From Elmis aenea (lineage: Eukaryota; Arthropoda; Insecta; Coleoptera; Elmidae): DNA of 64,000 nucleotides. Position numbers and translations under genes: made by a program. Each line of letters opens with the position of its first letter. The first letter of the stretch is position 1. Where the stretch lies: positions 62,069,415 through 62,133,414 of the forward strand of contig OX393578.1 of NCBI GenBank assembly GCA_947652605.1. Direction: 5' to 3'. Below the pieces are notes generated by a model. It did not search any database, had not been told where the DNA came from, and saw only the letters and a program-made list of their open reading frames with translations. This document shows positions 62,791 to 64,000 of the stretch, one piece after another.

Positions 62791-64000
62791 AAAAGTATAA
62801 ACCCAGTGCCGAATGTCCTACTTCTGAATTGTATCACTGAAAGCAGAATAAACTTGGTATAAATGACAAAATCCATTGTTAGCTAAACGTAAAACCTTCG
62901 TTATCTCAGTACTATTCAAAAGTTGCTTCAAAATCTGATTTTTTAAATTCAAAAATATGAGTTTAATAAACACTATTTCTCTTCTTAGAATTTCAAAACG
63001 TAATTACATCATTTTTAACACCCTTGAACTATCAAATAAGAAATATTTTTACAGTACAGTCACAAGTCACAACGAAGAACTGATTCATTTTTATAACATT
63101 TCTTATTCAAGCCTTTTTTTTTAAACCAATCGCTACATTCTAATCACGACTTGTGTGCACACCCAATCAACAACCTTTCCCTGTAAATTCAAGCATCAGA
63201 CCGTGGCTTGACGTTTGTTTAAACATTTCATACCCTATAAGACAGCTCATGATTTAATGATCATTTTTACCAACCATTCAATTTGCAGTAATTTTGCTTA
63301 CCGCGGCTTACACCCACAAAAATTATACGTACAAAGCGGTTTAAGTTCATGACCAACGTTCATATTCGAGGTACATTAAGTAGTCACGATTATTAAGCAT
63401 TAAAAGTAAGGTCGAAAGTGCATTCATACATAACTAGATTTAAGATTGAACATGACATTAAGGAATATTATAGGTACGTTTGACTTTCAAGTAACTCACG
63501 ACCGACTCAAACTAACTGTATTTCTAATTAGGAGAGGTTTATCAAGAAACGCAGGGGGCGAAAGCACTGCATCATTTCTTTTAATTTAACGTTGGGCTAT
63601 TTCGGCTATATTTTATGTCAGTCGGTAGCCGTAGGTATGTTTTCAAGTCCAGCCATTCAGATGTTATGTTAGGATACCGATATGCCATTGCAAATCATTG
63701 TATGCATGATTTGTTACTGTTCAACAAATTTTAACCGCTAGAGATGCGTGGTAGGAAGCGTTTACGATATTGTAACTGGATTTTTTTAAAAACCCACGTG
63801 TTTTTATTGAGGCATTACATCATTTCGCCTTTTTCTAATTCGGTTATTTTCACATCTTTGAAAAATTTGCGCCTCGCAAATTATAGCTTGCAACTGATGT
63901 TATGCTAACAATAAGTAGATTTGGTTTATATTTTCCTCTCTGTACAAACCACACTGTAACAAGTAAATTTGCACATGTAACGGTGGCTTACATTGTCTTT

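Larger units (their letters stand above)
56762..64000 (+). other. shot intron 4, incomplete (at least 7.2 kb)
   Basis: It begins with GTAAGA at 56762 and continues past the window edge, since no CH2 exon was found. It holds two tandem arrays (59468-60110 and 62150-62790) and a LINE remnant (60850-61175). The other stretches, including 56762-59467 and 62791-64000, are AT-rich with nothing recognised. Confidence 0.8.

Overview
The window looks like AT-rich insect nuclear DNA from a species with long introns. It is almost entirely the 5' part of one plus-strand gene, the spectraplakin short stop (shot; MACF1/dystonin family). Four coding exons are recognisable. Exon 1 (6872-7016) encodes a start beginning MSTQAYYKDRLGFDP, close to the fly Shot N-terminus as I remember it. 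Exon 2 (20330-20391), exon 3 (52663-52752) and exon 4 (56591-56761) together encode the first calponin-homology (CH1) domain. They join in frame into 156 residues ending [10 protein letters not shown], with consensus splice sites throughout. CH2 and everything after it lie beyond position 64000. The order (beetle or other) cannot be settled from this sequence.

Layout: 1-6871 is upstream or leader sequence. It holds a possible alternative upstream exon (2241-2325) that is phase-compatible with exon 2, a LINE remnant, and a 0.5 kb array of degenerate CCTAA (telomere-like) repeats with a 54-bp higher-order unit. Intron 1 (13.3 kb), intron 2 (32.3 kb), intron 3 (3.8 kb) and the visible part of intron 4 (7.2 kb) contain mostly unremarkable AT-rich sequence plus mobile-element debris.

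The mobile DNA includes ten loci of non-LTR retrotransposon remnants (reverse transcriptase or C-terminal fragments), every one on the minus strand, antisense to shot. There are two long fold-back elements: 7490-8159 with a probable TTA target duplication, and 53615-54347 flanked by TA. There is a compact LTR element (30048-32691) whose two 1207-bp LTRs look identical by eye, separated by only 230 bp and flanked by a CTAG duplication. Two diverged tandem arrays of roughly 160 bp period lie in intron 4.

No other convincing protein-coding gene, RNA gene or CRISPR-like array was found. The points most worth following up are the upstream alternative exon, the young LTR element with almost no interior, the uniform antisense orientation of the retroelements, and the start-stop uORF placed two bases before the shot start codon.
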